DNA from: Pseudomonas sp. CHM02
GTDB taxonomy: Bacteria; Pseudomonadota; Gammaproteobacteria; Pseudomonadales; Pseudomonadaceae
DNA length: 37,018 bases
NCBI RefSeq assembly: GCF_000612585.1
Contig: NZ_JFCA01000063.1
Location: 1 to 37,018, forward strand
Direction: 5' to 3'
Part shown: one piece after another, positions 9,530-17,025 of the stretch
How positions within the stretch are numbered: position 1 is the first letter of the stretch
Layout: the number at the start of each line of letters is the position of its first letter
Position numbers and translations under genes: made by a program
Notes under the pieces: generated by a model
Told to the model about the DNA's origin: nothing
Databases searched by the model: none
What the model saw: only the letters and a program-made list of their open reading frames with translations

Positions 9530-9784
9530 ATGTCGTTACGCCGTCTCGCTTTGCTGGCTTTTTGCGTGCTGTTGGCCGCTTGCAGCAAGGTCAACCAAGA
9601 AAACTACGCAAAGCTATCGGCTGGCATGGCCAAGGCAGAGGTGGAGTCGCTGTTGGGTAAGCCGACCGATTGTTCCGGCGCACTGGGCATGTCCAGTTGC
9701 ACATGGGGCGATAAAAACAGCTTTATCAGCGTTCAATATGCCGGTGACAAGGTTCTGATGTTTTCCGGGCAAGGCCTGAAGTAA
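9530..9784 (+). CDS. Small BamE/SmpA-like outer-membrane lipoprotein
   Basis: An 84-aa lipoprotein precursor. Seen: basic N terminus (MSLRRLAL), hydrophobic core and lipobox LLAAC with the acylated Cys at residue 20. The mature part has the short motif order typical of the SmpA/OmlA (BamE) fold: NYAKLSAGMAKAEVESLLGKP, then a CTWGDKNSFISVQY strand and a C-terminal VLMFSGQGL strand. Residue +2 is Ser, so an outer-membrane destination is likely. The start is the ATG at 9530 with CCAGGAG at 9517-9523; a longer open frame from 9398 would run through the fbp terminator and is rejected. blc follows 30 bp downstream, probably in the same transcript. Precise role unknown. Confidence 0.85.
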   Translation: MSLRRLALLAFCVLLAACSKVNQENYAKLSAGMAKAEVESLLGKPTDCSGALGMSSCTWGDKNSFISVQYAGDKVLMFSGQGLK

Positions 9785-9814
9785 ACCGGGGCGCAAGCCT
9801 GCGGGAGAAGAAGA

Positions 9815-10384
9815 ATGATGCGTTTTGTTTTGTTCCTTTGCGCCAGCCTGTTTTTGGCGGGGTGCGCCAGCCATTCTGGCGATGATCTGCAACCCAAGAC
9901 AGCGAGCAACGTCAACCTCAAGCGTTACCAGGGCACCTGGTATGAGTTGGCCCGATTGCCGATGTACTTCCAGCGCAACTGCGCGCAGTCCGAAGCCCGC
10001 TACACCTTGCTGCCCGATGGCGACATGTCGGTGTTCAACCGCTGCCTGACGACCGAATGGAAGTGGGAAGAAGCCAAGGGCACCGCCACTCCGCAAGTGC
10101 CGGGCAAGACCGACAAGCTCTGGGTGGAATTCAATAACTGGTTCACCGCACTGTTGCCGGGCGTCGCCAAGGGCGATTACTGGGTGCTGTATGTCAGCGA
10201 TGACTACAAGACCGCGATTGTCGGCAGCCCGAGCCGGCGCTACATGTGGATCTTGTCACGCACGCCGACAGTCAATGCGGACACCCGCGAAGACCTGCTG
10301 AGCAGGGCGCGACAGCAGGGGTACGACACCACGCGATTGATCTGGCGTACGTCGGACAAGCAGATGGCAAAAACCTCGCAGTAA
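9815..10384 (+). CDS. blc: Outer-membrane lipocalin Blc
   Basis: Bacterial lipocalin of 189 aa; the family binds fatty acids and lysophospholipids and is linked to envelope maintenance. Seen: lipobox LFLAGC near residue 16 (signal peptidase II site); the lipocalin motif 1 KRYQGTWYELARLP; YWVLYVSDDYKTAIVG and RYMWILSRTP, the usual motif 2/3 region. ATG codons occur at 9815 and 9818; GGGAGAAG lies just upstream and either could serve. It follows the small lipoprotein gene by 30 bp and ends convergent to hutF with a REPIN between them. Confidence 0.94.
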   Translation: MMRFVLFLCASLFLAGCASHSGDDLQPKTASNVNLKRYQGTWYELARLPMYFQRNCAQSEARYTLLPDGDMSVFNRCLTTEWKWEEAKGTATPQVPGKTDKLWVEFNNWFTALLPGVAKGDYWVLYVSDDYKTAIVGSPSRRYMWILSRTPTVNADTREDLLSRARQQGYDTTRLIWRTSDKQMAKTSQ

Positions 10385-10407
10385 CGCTGGGCCACCGCCG
10401 ATCAAAA

Positions 10408-10498
10408 AATGTGGGAGCTGGCTTGCCTGCGATAGCATCACCACGGTGTAACTGATACACCTTGGTGCCTGTATCGCAGGCAAGCCAGCTCCCACATT
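10408..10498. repeat. REPIN palindrome between blc and hutF ends
   Basis: The outermost 27 bases on each side are a perfect inverted repeat (starts AATGTGGGAGCTGGC, ends GCCAGCTCCCACATT) around a 37-base core. It lies between two convergent stop codons (10384 and 10515), so its transcript would fold strongly in either direction and could act as a bidirectional terminator or 3' stabiliser. Confidence 0.92.
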
Positions 10499-10514
10499 TG
10501 TTATGTGTCGCGTG

Positions 10515-11879
10515 TTAGCCCAGTAGCGCTCTCAAAACTTGCGTGAAGGCCCGGCTGCTTTCTTCTTCACCGGCATGATGCCCATCGCGCACCACCCACT
10601 TGCCGTTGACCAGTACATCCCGCACCTGCCGATCACCGCCCGCAAACAACCAGCGATTCAGAATCCCGTCCTCCGTCGCCGTCGCCAGGTACGGATCATT
10701 GCCGTCCAGCACAATCCAATCCGCACGCTTGCCCACTTCCAGCCGACCAATCGGCTGCCCCAGCGCCTGGGCGCCACCGTCCAGTGCAGCATCGAACAGC
10801 GTGCGGCCGACCATCGGCTGATCGCCGCGATACAAGCGGTTGCGTCGCTGGTCGCGCAGGCGCTGACCGTATTCCAACCAACGCAGTTCTTCCACCACGC
10901 TCAGTGACACGTGGCTGTCGGAACCGATCCCCATGCGTCCGCCCTGGGCGAGGAAATCCACGGCCGGGAAAATCCCGTCACCCAGGTTGGCCTCAGTCGT
11001 CAGGCACAAACCGGCAATCGCACGGCTCTTGGCCATACGCGTCACTTCTTCGGCATTGGCGTGGGTAGCATGCACCAGGCACCAGCGCTCATCGACGTCG
11101 ACATTGTCATACAGCCATTGCAGCGGGCGTTTGCCGCTCCAGGCCAGGCAGTCGTCGACTTCTTTCTGTTGCTCGGCGATGTGGATATGCACCGGGCACG
11201 CCTTGTCACTGGCGGCCAGCACGTCATTGATTTGTTGTGGCGTGACCGCGCGCAACGAGTGGAAGCACAGGCCCAGTTGCTGCGCCGGCTGCGCTGCGAG
11301 AATCGGCTGCAGGCGTGCCTGCAGGTCCAGATAATTTTCAGTGCTGTTGATAAAGCGCCGCTGGCCCTCATTGGGCGCCTGGCCGCCGAAACCGGAATGG
11401 GTGTAGAGCACCGGCACCAACGTCAGGCCGATCCCGCTGCTGGCCGCTGCCTGGCTGATCTGCCGCGACAATTCCGTGCGATCGGCGTACGGCTGGCCGC
11501 TGACGTCGTGGTGCACATAGTGGAATTCGGCCACCGATGTGTAACCGGCCTTGAGCATCTCGATGTACAGCTGGCGCGCGATCACCTGCAATTGATCCGG
11601 GTCGATCTTGCCCACCATGCGGTACATCAGGTCGCGCCAGGTCCAGAAACTGTCATTCGGGTTGCCGGCCACTTCGGCCAGACCCGCCATCGCACGCTGG
11701 AATGCATGGGAGTGCAGGTTCGGCATACCCGCCAACACCGGGCCTCTCAGCCGTTCAGCACCCTCTGCGCTGGCATTGGCCTCAACCTGTGTCAGCCGCC
11801 CATCGGCGCTGACTTCAAGACGTACATCATTGGCCCATCCATTAGGCAGCAGCGCGCGTTCGGCAAAGAAAGCGGACAT
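10515..11879 (-). CDS. hutF: Formimidoylglutamate deiminase
   Basis: Fourth step of the Pseudomonas five-step histidine pathway: N-formimino-L-glutamate + water gives N-formyl-L-glutamate + ammonia. A cytoplasmic zinc enzyme of the amidohydrolase superfamily, 454 aa. Seen: the metal motif NLHSHAFQRAMAGLAE near residues 54-69; LCFHSLRAVTP; VHIHIAEQQKEVDDC; WCLVHATHAN; and GSDSHVSLSVVEELRWLEYGQRLR near the C-terminal part. The ATG at 11877-11879 is chosen over an in-frame TTG two codons earlier. It is divergent from hutC across a 108-bp gap with a HutC-type operator, so it should be derepressed with the pathway. HutG finishes what HutF makes. Confidence 0.96.
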   Translation of the reverse strand: MSAFFAERALLPNGWANDVRLEVSADGRLTQVEANASAEGAERLRGPVLAGMPNLHSHAFQRAMAGLAEVAGNPNDSFWTWRDLMYRMVGKIDPDQLQVIARQLYIEMLKAGYTSVAEFHYVHHDVSGQPYADRTELSRQISQAAASSGIGLTLVPVLYTHSGFGGQAPNEGQRRFINSTENYLDLQARLQPILAAQPAQQLGLCFHSLRAVTPQQINDVLAASDKACPVHIHIAEQQKEVDDCLAWSGKRPLQWLYDNVDVDERWCLVHATHANAEEVTRMAKSRAIAGLCLTTEANLGDGIFPAVDFLAQGGRMGIGSDSHVSLSVVEELRWLEYGQRLRDQRRNRLYRGDQPMVGRTLFDAALDGGAQALGQPIGRLEVGKRADWIVLDGNDPYLATATEDGILNRWLFAGGDRQVRDVLVNGKWVVRDGHHAGEEESSRAFTQVLRALLG

Positions 11880-11907
11880 GATCAAGGCACCCCGGTCGTG
11901 TGTTTAT

Positions 11908-11924
11908 TTGTATATACATATACA
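11908..11924. promoter_or_regulatory. HutC-type operator in the hutF/hutC divergent gap
   Basis: TGTA-TA-TACA (11909-11918) is a perfect inverted repeat of the TGTA-N2-TACA form, the same half-sites as the operator at 13613-13626. A further TATACA half-site directly follows (11919-11924). It lies 30-45 bp upstream of hutF and about 65 bp upstream of hutC, well placed for repression of hutF and autoregulation of hutC. HutC being the binder is inferred from family and position. Confidence 0.78.
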
Positions 11925-11987
11925 GACGTTTGCCTGCTCGGTAAACTCCGGCAATCTATGCATCTTTTCTCCCTGCAAGGATTCCCT

Positions 11988-12737
11988 GTGCCGACTCCGC
12001 CCGCCAACTCTTCGCTGGCTGCCCACATGGACGAAAGTCCGGCGCCCTTGTATGCCCGCGTCAAACAGATGATCAGCCAGCAGATTCTCAACGGCAACTG
12101 GCCACCCCATTACCGCGTGCCGTCGGAGAGCGAACTGGTCAGCCAGCTGGGTTTCAGCCGCATGACCATCAACCGCGCCCTGCGCGAGCTCACCGCCGAA
12201 GGGCTGCTGGTGCGCATGCAAGGCGTCGGTACTTTTGTCGCTGAGCCCAAGAGCCAGTCTGCGCTGTTCGAAGTGCACAACATCGCCGATGAGATCGCCT
12301 CTCGCGGCCACCGGCATACCTGCCAGGTCATCACCCTGGGTGAAGAGGCTGCCGGCTCCGAGCGAGCTGTCGCCCTGGAAATGCGCGAAGGCGGGCGGGT
12401 CTTCCACTCGCTGATCGTGCACTTCGAAAACGATATTCCCGTGCAAATCGAAGACCGTTTCGTCAACGCCCTGGTCGCGCCGGAATACCTGCAGCAGGAT
12501 TTCACCCAACAGACGCCTTACGCCTACCTGAACCAGGTCGCACCGCTGACCGAGGGCGAGCACGTGGTCGAAGCCATCCTTGCCGATGCGGCCGAGTGCA
12601 AGCTGCTGCAGATCGAACCCAGCGAGCCGTGCCTGTTGATTCGCCGGCGCACCTGGTCGGGTCGCCAGCCGGTGACCGCCGCGCGTCTGATCCACCCCGG
12701 TTCCCGTCATAGCCTGGAAGGACGTTTCAGTAAATGA
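11988..12737 (+). CDS. hutC: Histidine utilisation repressor (GntR/HutC family)
   Basis: Transcriptional repressor of the hut genes; in this family urocanate bound to the C-terminal UTRA domain releases the repressor from DNA. The product is 249 aa. Seen: winged helix-turn-helix at about residues 20-85 (LYARVKQMISQQILNG, YRVPSESELVSQLGFSRMTINRALREL, VRMQGVGTFVAEP) and the UTRA domain from about residue 95 to the end (VFHSLIVHFENDIPVQIEDRFVN). I favour the GTG at 11988, six bases after CAAGGA; an in-frame ATG at 11958 (10 more residues) is the alternative. The stop overlaps the hutD start (ATGA), so hutCD is a coupled unit. Confidence 0.94.
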   Translation: MPTPPANSSLAAHMDESPAPLYARVKQMISQQILNGNWPPHYRVPSESELVSQLGFSRMTINRALRELTAEGLLVRMQGVGTFVAEPKSQSALFEVHNIADEIASRGHRHTCQVITLGEEAAGSERAVALEMREGGRVFHSLIVHFENDIPVQIEDRFVNALVAPEYLQQDFTQQTPYAYLNQVAPLTEGEHVVEAILADAAECKLLQIEPSEPCLLIRRRTWSGRQPVTAARLIHPGSRHSLEGRFSK

Positions 12738-13294
12738 GTGCAGTGAAAGTCTGGCGCGCCGCCGATTACGTGCGCATGCCATGGAAAAACGGCGGTGGCA
12801 GCACCGAAGAAATTACCCGTGATGACGGCGCAGGGCTGGATGGCTTTGGCTGGCGCCTGTCGATTGCGGATATCGCCGAGTCGGGGGGCTTTTCCATCTT
12901 CGCCGGCTACCAACGTGTGATCACCGTGATCCAGGGCGCCGGCATGGTGCTGACCGTGGATGGCGAAGAGCAGCGCGGGTTGTTACCGCTGCAGCCCTTC
13001 GCGTTCAAGGGTGACAGCCACGTGTCATGCCGCTTGATTACCGGGCCGATCCGCGATTTCAACCTGATCTATTCGCCACAGCGTTACCACGCACGACTGC
13101 AATGGATTGACGGCGAGCAGCGTTTTTTCAGCACGGCGCAGACCGTGCTGGTGTTCAGCGTGGCGGATGAAGTGAAGGTGCTGGACCAGAAACTTGGTCA
13201 TCACGACTGCCTGCAAGTGGACGGTAACACTGGCCTGTTGGACCTCTCCGTAACAGGTCGCAGCTGCATCATCGAACTGACCCCACGCGATTAA
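12734..13294 (+). CDS. hutD: HutD, cupin-fold modulator of histidine utilisation
   Basis: A 186-aa HutD-family protein; work in P. fluorescens describes HutD as a bicupin that tempers hut expression, probably by sensing urocanate, not as a pathway enzyme. Seen: the family N terminus (RAADYVRMPWKNGGGSTEEI), GFGWRLSIADIAESGGFSIFAGYQRVITVIQG and AFKGDSHVSCRLITGPIRDFNLIY. No signal peptide. The ATG at 12734 overlaps the hutC TGA by four bases, so the two are co-translated. A palindrome begins 4 bp after the stop, and the 402-bp regulatory gap to hutU follows. Confidence 0.93.
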   Translation: MSAVKVWRAADYVRMPWKNGGGSTEEITRDDGAGLDGFGWRLSIADIAESGGFSIFAGYQRVITVIQGAGMVLTVDGEEQRGLLPLQPFAFKGDSHVSCRLITGPIRDFNLIYSPQRYHARLQWIDGEQRFFSTAQTVLVFSVADEVKVLDQKLGHHDCLQVDGNTGLLDLSVTGRSCIIELTPRD

Positions 13295-13297
13295 CCC

Positions 13298-13386
13298 TGT
13301 AGGAGCCGGCTTGCCGGCGATAGCGGTATATCAGTATTGAAGGTGCTGACTGATACGCCGTTATCGCCGGCAAGCCAGCTCCTACA
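13298..13386. repeat. REPIN palindrome after hutD
   Basis: Outer arms TGTAGGAGCCGGCTTGCCGG and its near-complement ending GCTCCTACA enclose an inner imperfect hairpin around GGTATATCAG/CTGATACGCC. This is the GTAGGAGC subtype, differing from the GTGGGAGC elements elsewhere in the window but shared with 19766-19833. It probably marks the 3' end of hutCD. Confidence 0.88.
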
Positions 13387-13590
13387 GTTGTTTTGTGGCG
13401 TTTATAAAATCTGTTTCCAACCCTCGCACCATTTTGTTACCGAATGCCCCAGCGTGGCGCAAAACCACGCCATCACGCCAAACCTCCCTTGCTGTAAAAA
13501 TCCTCCGTAAGAAATTTAATCCAGTCTCCAAGCCTTAATTTCCAAGGCTTGCGCGCGCTTTCCAAAAAAACTCAACAGCACCCCCATCAA
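13387..13590. other. Upstream part of the hutU regulatory gap, with two inverted repeats
   Basis: The hutD-hutU gap is 402 bp. Between its palindrome and its promoter I see no gene. It holds a perfect 8-bp inverted repeat, CAAGCCTT (13529-13536) and AAGGCTTG (13544-13551), centred about 79 bp upstream of the predicted start, and a shorter one, CGTGG/CCACG at 13453-13469. There is also a TGTTAC at 13435-13440. These are candidate enhancer sites for the sigma-54 promoter below; binding is inferred. Confidence 0.5.
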
Positions 13591-13591
13591 G

Positions 13592-13608
13592 TTGGCCGTT
13601 CGATTGCA
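13592..13608 (+). promoter_or_regulatory. Sigma-54 (-24/-12) promoter of hutU
   Basis: TTGGC at 13592-13596 and TTGCA at 13604-13608 give TGGC-N7-TTGCA: both conserved dinucleotides are present (GG at 13594-13595, GC at 13606-13607) with exact spacing. The predicted transcription start is near 13619. Sigma-54 control with NtrC or CbrB as activator is established for hut in Pseudomonas; this assignment is by sequence. Confidence 0.82.
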
Positions 13609-13612
13609 TATG

Positions 13613-13626
13613 CTTGTATGTACAAG
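13613..13626. promoter_or_regulatory. HutC operator over the hutU start point
   Basis: CTTGTA-TG-TACAAG, a perfect 6-bp inverted repeat with a 2-bp spacer, matching the known Pseudomonas Phut-type site. Its centre (13619/13620) falls on the start predicted from the -24/-12 promoter, so bound HutC would block open-complex formation or clearance. Confidence 0.88.
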
Positions 13627-13696
13627 TAAAGATGTGTGCGTAAGACTCTCCTTCGCACCATCCATGTTCGCGCATCGATCGCCGAGGAGTTTTGTT

Positions 13697-15367
13697 GTGA
13701 CCAAGCCTACCAAGTACCGTGACGTCGAAATCCGTGCCGCCCGTGGTAACAAGCTCACCGCCAAAAGCTGGCTGACTGAAGCGCCGCTGCGCATGCTGAT
13801 GAACAACCTCGACCCGCAAGTGGCCGAGAACCCCAAGGAGCTGGTGGTGTATGGCGGTATCGGGCGTGCGGCGCGCAACTGGGAGTGCTACGACCAGATC
13901 GTCGAGAGCCTCACTCACCTGAATGACGACGAAACCCTGCTGGTGCAATCCGGCAAGCCGGTCGGCGTGTTCAAGACCCACAGCAACGCCCCGCGCGTAC
14001 TGATCGCCAACTCCAACCTGGTGCCGCACTGGGCCAGTTGGGAACACTTCAATGAACTGGATGCCAAGGGCCTGGCCATGTACGGCCAGATGACCGCCGG
14101 CAGCTGGATCTACATCGGCAGCCAGGGCATCGTCCAGGGCACCTACGAAACCTTCGTCGAAGCCGGTCGCCAGCACTACAACAGCGACCTGACTGGCCGT
14201 TGGGTCCTCACCGCCGGCCTCGGCGGCATGGGCGGCGCCCAGCCCCTGGCGGCCACCCTGGCCGGCGCGTGCTCGCTGAACATCGAGTGCCAGCAGGTCA
14301 GCATCGATTTCCGTCTGAACAGCCGTTACGTCGACGAGCAAGCCACCGACCTCGACGACGCCCTGGCACGCATCGCCAAGTACACCAAGGAAGGCAAGGC
14401 CATCTCCATCGCCCTGCTGGGTAACGCCGCCGAAATCCTGCCGGAACTGGTCAAGCGTGGCGTACGCCCGGACATGGTCACCGACCAGACCAGCGCCCAC
14501 GACCCACTCAACGGCTACCTGCCAGCCGGCTGGACCTGGGACGAATACCGCGCCCGCGCCAAGACCGAGCCCGCCGCCGTGATCAAGGCCGCCAAGCAGT
14601 CGATGGCCGTGCACGTCAAAGCCATGCTGGAATTCCAGAAGCAAGGCATCCCGACCTTCGACTACGGCAACAACATCCGCCAGATGGCCCAGGAAGAAGG
14701 CGTGGAAAACGCATTCGACTTCCCGGGTTTCGTGCCGGCCTACATCCGCCCATTGTTCTGCCGTGGCATCGGCCCGTTCCGTTGGGCTGCGCTGTCCGGC
14801 GACCCGCAAGACATCTACAAGACCGACGCCAAAGTCAAAGAGCTGATTCCGGACGACGCCCACCTCCACAACTGGCTGGACATGGCGCGCGAGCGCATCA
14901 GCTTCCAGGGCTTGCCGGCACGTATCTGCTGGGTTGGCCTGGGCCAGCGCGCCAAGCTGGGCCTGGCGTTCAACGAAATGGTACGCAGCGGCGAGCTGTC
15001 GGCACCGGTCGTGATCGGCCGTGACCACCTCGACTCCGGCTCGGTATCCAGCCCGAACCGTGAAACCGAAGCCATGCAGGACGGTTCCGACGCCGTGTCC
15101 GACTGGCCGCTGCTCAACGCTTTGCTCAACACCGCCAGCGGCGCGACCTGGGTTTCGCTGCACCACGGTGGTGGCGTAGGCATGGGCTTCTCCCAGCACT
15201 CCGGCATGGTGATCGTCTGCGACGGTACCGACGAAGCGGCCGAGCGCATTGCCCGTGTCCTGCACAACGACCCGGCCACCGGTGTGATGCGTCACGCAGA
15301 CGCTGGCTACCAGATCGCGATCGATTGTGCCAAAGAGCAGGGCCTCAATCTCCCGATGATCAAGTAA
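13697..15367 (+). CDS. hutU: Urocanate hydratase
   Basis: Second step of histidine breakdown: urocanate + water gives 4-imidazolone-5-propanoate, using tightly bound NAD+ as electrophile; cytoplasmic. The product is 556 aa, the usual length. Seen: YRDVEIRAARGNKLTAKSWLTEAPLRMLMNNLDP at the start, the NAD-binding glycine-rich GLGGMGGAQPLAATLAG around residues 174-190, the FDYGNNIRQMAQEEG segment, and HHGGGVGMGFSQHSGMV near residues 490-506. The start is GTG at 13697 with GAGGAG at 13684-13689; a longer frame from 13592 would translate the promoter and operator and is rejected. First gene after the main inducible promoter. Confidence 0.97.
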   Translation: MTKPTKYRDVEIRAARGNKLTAKSWLTEAPLRMLMNNLDPQVAENPKELVVYGGIGRAARNWECYDQIVESLTHLNDDETLLVQSGKPVGVFKTHSNAPRVLIANSNLVPHWASWEHFNELDAKGLAMYGQMTAGSWIYIGSQGIVQGTYETFVEAGRQHYNSDLTGRWVLTAGLGGMGGAQPLAATLAGACSLNIECQQVSIDFRLNSRYVDEQATDLDDALARIAKYTKEGKAISIALLGNAAEILPELVKRGVRPDMVTDQTSAHDPLNGYLPAGWTWDEYRARAKTEPAAVIKAAKQSMAVHVKAMLEFQKQGIPTFDYGNNIRQMAQEEGVENAFDFPGFVPAYIRPLFCRGIGPFRWAALSGDPQDIYKTDAKVKELIPDDAHLHNWLDMARERISFQGLPARICWVGLGQRAKLGLAFNEMVRSGELSAPVVIGRDHLDSGSVSSPNRETEAMQDGSDAVSDWPLLNALLNTASGATWVSLHHGGGVGMGFSQHSGMVIVCDGTDEAAERIARVLHNDPATGVMRHADAGYQIAIDCAKEQGLNLPMIK

Positions 15368-15371
15368 CCCA

Positions 15372-15458
15372 TGTGGGAGCTGGCTTGCCTGCGATGGCAT
15401 CCCCTCGGTTCTACTGATAGACCGAGTCGCCCGCATCGCAGGCAAGCCAGCTCCCACA
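15372..15458. repeat. REPIN palindrome between hutU and the urocanate transporter gene
   Basis: Outer arms TGTGGGAGCTGGCTTGCCTG and CAGGCAAGCCAGCTCCCACA are perfectly complementary, with a CTCGGTtCTACTGATAGACCGAG inner hairpin. It starts four bases after the hutU stop and lies inside what is expected to be one operon, so it may set the ratio of hutU to downstream mRNA. Confidence 0.9.
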
Positions 15459-15510
15459 GAAAAGCGGTTTTACACAGGCTTTATGAACAATCCATCAGAG
15501 GTTGAACAAC

Positions 15511-16956
15511 ATGGCTGCAAATGACACCACCCCGTTGATCGAAAGGCGTTCGATCGACTATATCCCGGAAGCGGAAAGACACGGTCGTCTATTTAGCCAG
15601 TTCACCCTGTGGATGGGTGCCAACCTGCAGATCACCGCAATTGTCACCGGGGCCCTAGCCGTGGTGCTGGGCGGTGATGTGTTCTGGTCGTTGATCGGGC
15701 TGTTTATTGGTCAGCTGATCGGCGGTGGCGTCATGGCGTTGCATGCGGCGCAAGGGCCCAAGCTGGGCCTGCCGCAGATGATCTCCAGCCGGGTGCAGTT
15801 CGGCGTGTATGGCGCGGCCATTCCGATCGTGCTGGTGTGCCTGATGTACCTCGGTTTCACCGCGACCGGGACCGTGCTGTCCGGTCAGGCGCTGGGCCAG
15901 TTGTTCGGGGTCAGCGACAGCACCGGTATCCTGATTTTCGCCAGTGTCATCGTGCTGGTCACGGTACTGGGTTACCGGGTGATCCATTTCATCGGCCGTG
16001 TCGCCAGCGTTATTGGCGTGATCGCCTTTGTCTACCTGTTCAGTCGCCTGATGAGCCAGACCGACGTTGGCGCTCTCCTGCAAATCCGTCACTTCGGCTG
16101 GAGCAGTTTCCTGCTGGCGGTGTCGCTCGCGGCCTCCTGGCAGATTGCCTTCGGTCCTTACGTGGCGGACTACTCGCGTTACCTGCCAAGCAAGACGTCA
16201 TCGGTGAAAACCTTTTTCGCTGCTGGCGCAGGTTCGGTCGTGGGTGCACAGGTGGCGATGGTCCTCGGCGTGTTTGCCGCGGCCATGTCCAACGGGCAGT
16301 TCGCCGGGCATGAAGTGGCCTACATCGTTGGCTTGAGCGGTACCGGTGCCACCGCCGCGCTGCTGTACTTCAGCATCGCGTTCGGCAAGGTCACCATCTC
16401 GACGCTGAACTCCTACGGCAGCTTCATGTGCATCGCGACCATCATCAGCGGCTTGCGTGGTCGCCTGGAGGTCACGCGCCTGCAGCGCCTGGTGTTCGTG
16501 CTGGCGATTGTAGGGACCGCGACCCTGATCGCGTTGCTCGGCCAGCACTCGTTCCTCGGTGCGTTCAAGTCTTTCATCCTGTTCCTGCTGGCGTTCTTCA
16601 CGCCCTGGAGTGCGATCAACCTGGTGGACTACTACTGCATCACCCGCGAGCGCTATGACGTGCCGGCGCTGGCCGACCCGAACGGTCGCTACGGCCGCTG
16701 GAACCTGCTGGGTATCAGTGTGTATGTCTTCGGCGTGCTGGTGCAGTTGCCGTTCATCTCCACCAAGTTCTACACCGGCCCCCTGGTGGCTGCGCTGGGT
16801 GATGTGGACATTTCCTGGATCATCGGCCTGGTGCTGCCGGCAGCGCTGTATTACGTGTGTGCGAAAAAATGGCACGGCACGGTGCCCGATCACCTGATCC
16901 TGCCGGTAGAGCAGGGCGCTATACCAAGAGCAAACGGGCTGGCTGCACAAGCCTGA
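15511..16956 (+). CDS. hutT: NCS1-family transporter, probable urocanate permease (HutTu)
   Basis: Inner-membrane permease of 481 aa in the cytosine/purines/allantoin (NCS1, CodB-like) family. Seen: RRSIDYIPEAERHGR at the N terminus, LFSQFTLWMGANLQITAIVTGALA, and about 12 hydrophobic segments (for example IPIVLVCLMYLGF, SFLLAVSLAASWQIAFGPYVADYSRYLP, IATIISGLRG). The neighbour hutU and the equivalent P. fluorescens gene, described as the urocanate transporter hutTu, point to urocanate uptake; the sequence alone would also fit cytosine or another heterocycle. The start is ATG at 15511 with AGAGG just upstream; the bases AACAACAT overlap the start and come within one base of the Hfq/Crc motif. 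Substrate inferred from context. Confidence 0.85.
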   Translation: MAANDTTPLIERRSIDYIPEAERHGRLFSQFTLWMGANLQITAIVTGALAVVLGGDVFWSLIGLFIGQLIGGGVMALHAAQGPKLGLPQMISSRVQFGVYGAAIPIVLVCLMYLGFTATGTVLSGQALGQLFGVSDSTGILIFASVIVLVTVLGYRVIHFIGRVASVIGVIAFVYLFSRLMSQTDVGALLQIRHFGWSSFLLAVSLAASWQIAFGPYVADYSRYLPSKTSSVKTFFAAGAGSVVGAQVAMVLGVFAAAMSNGQFAGHEVAYIVGLSGTGATAALLYFSIAFGKVTISTLNSYGSFMCIATIISGLRGRLEVTRLQRLVFVLAIVGTATLIALLGQHSFLGAFKSFILFLLAFFTPWSAINLVDYYCITRERYDVPALADPNGRYGRWNLLGISVYVFGVLVQLPFISTKFYTGPLVAALGDVDISWIIGLVLPAALYYVCAKKWHGTVPDHLILPVEQGAIPRANGLAAQA

Positions 16957-17025
16957 TGGGACGTGGACAGGGCAGGATGCCTACTGACTGCCGTAATCCA
17001 TTTCAAGATTGGGAGCGTCACAACA

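Noticed and set aside
10911..11957. Long N-terminal extension of the hutC reading frame through hutF
   Set aside because: The extension lies antisense to hutF and across the divergent operator; the GntR domain begins only after 11988.
13435..13440. TGTTAC as a CbrB half-site
   Set aside because: No GTAACA partner at a suitable distance, so one hexamer is not enough evidence.
13453..13469. CGTGG/CCACG inverted repeat in the hutD-hutU gap as a binding site
   Set aside because: Five-base arms in GC-rich DNA are expected by chance; no match to a known regulator was recognised. Kept only as a description.
13592..13696. N-terminal extension of hutU
   Set aside because: It would translate the -24/-12 promoter and operator; GAGGAG and the family N terminus fit the GTG at 13697.
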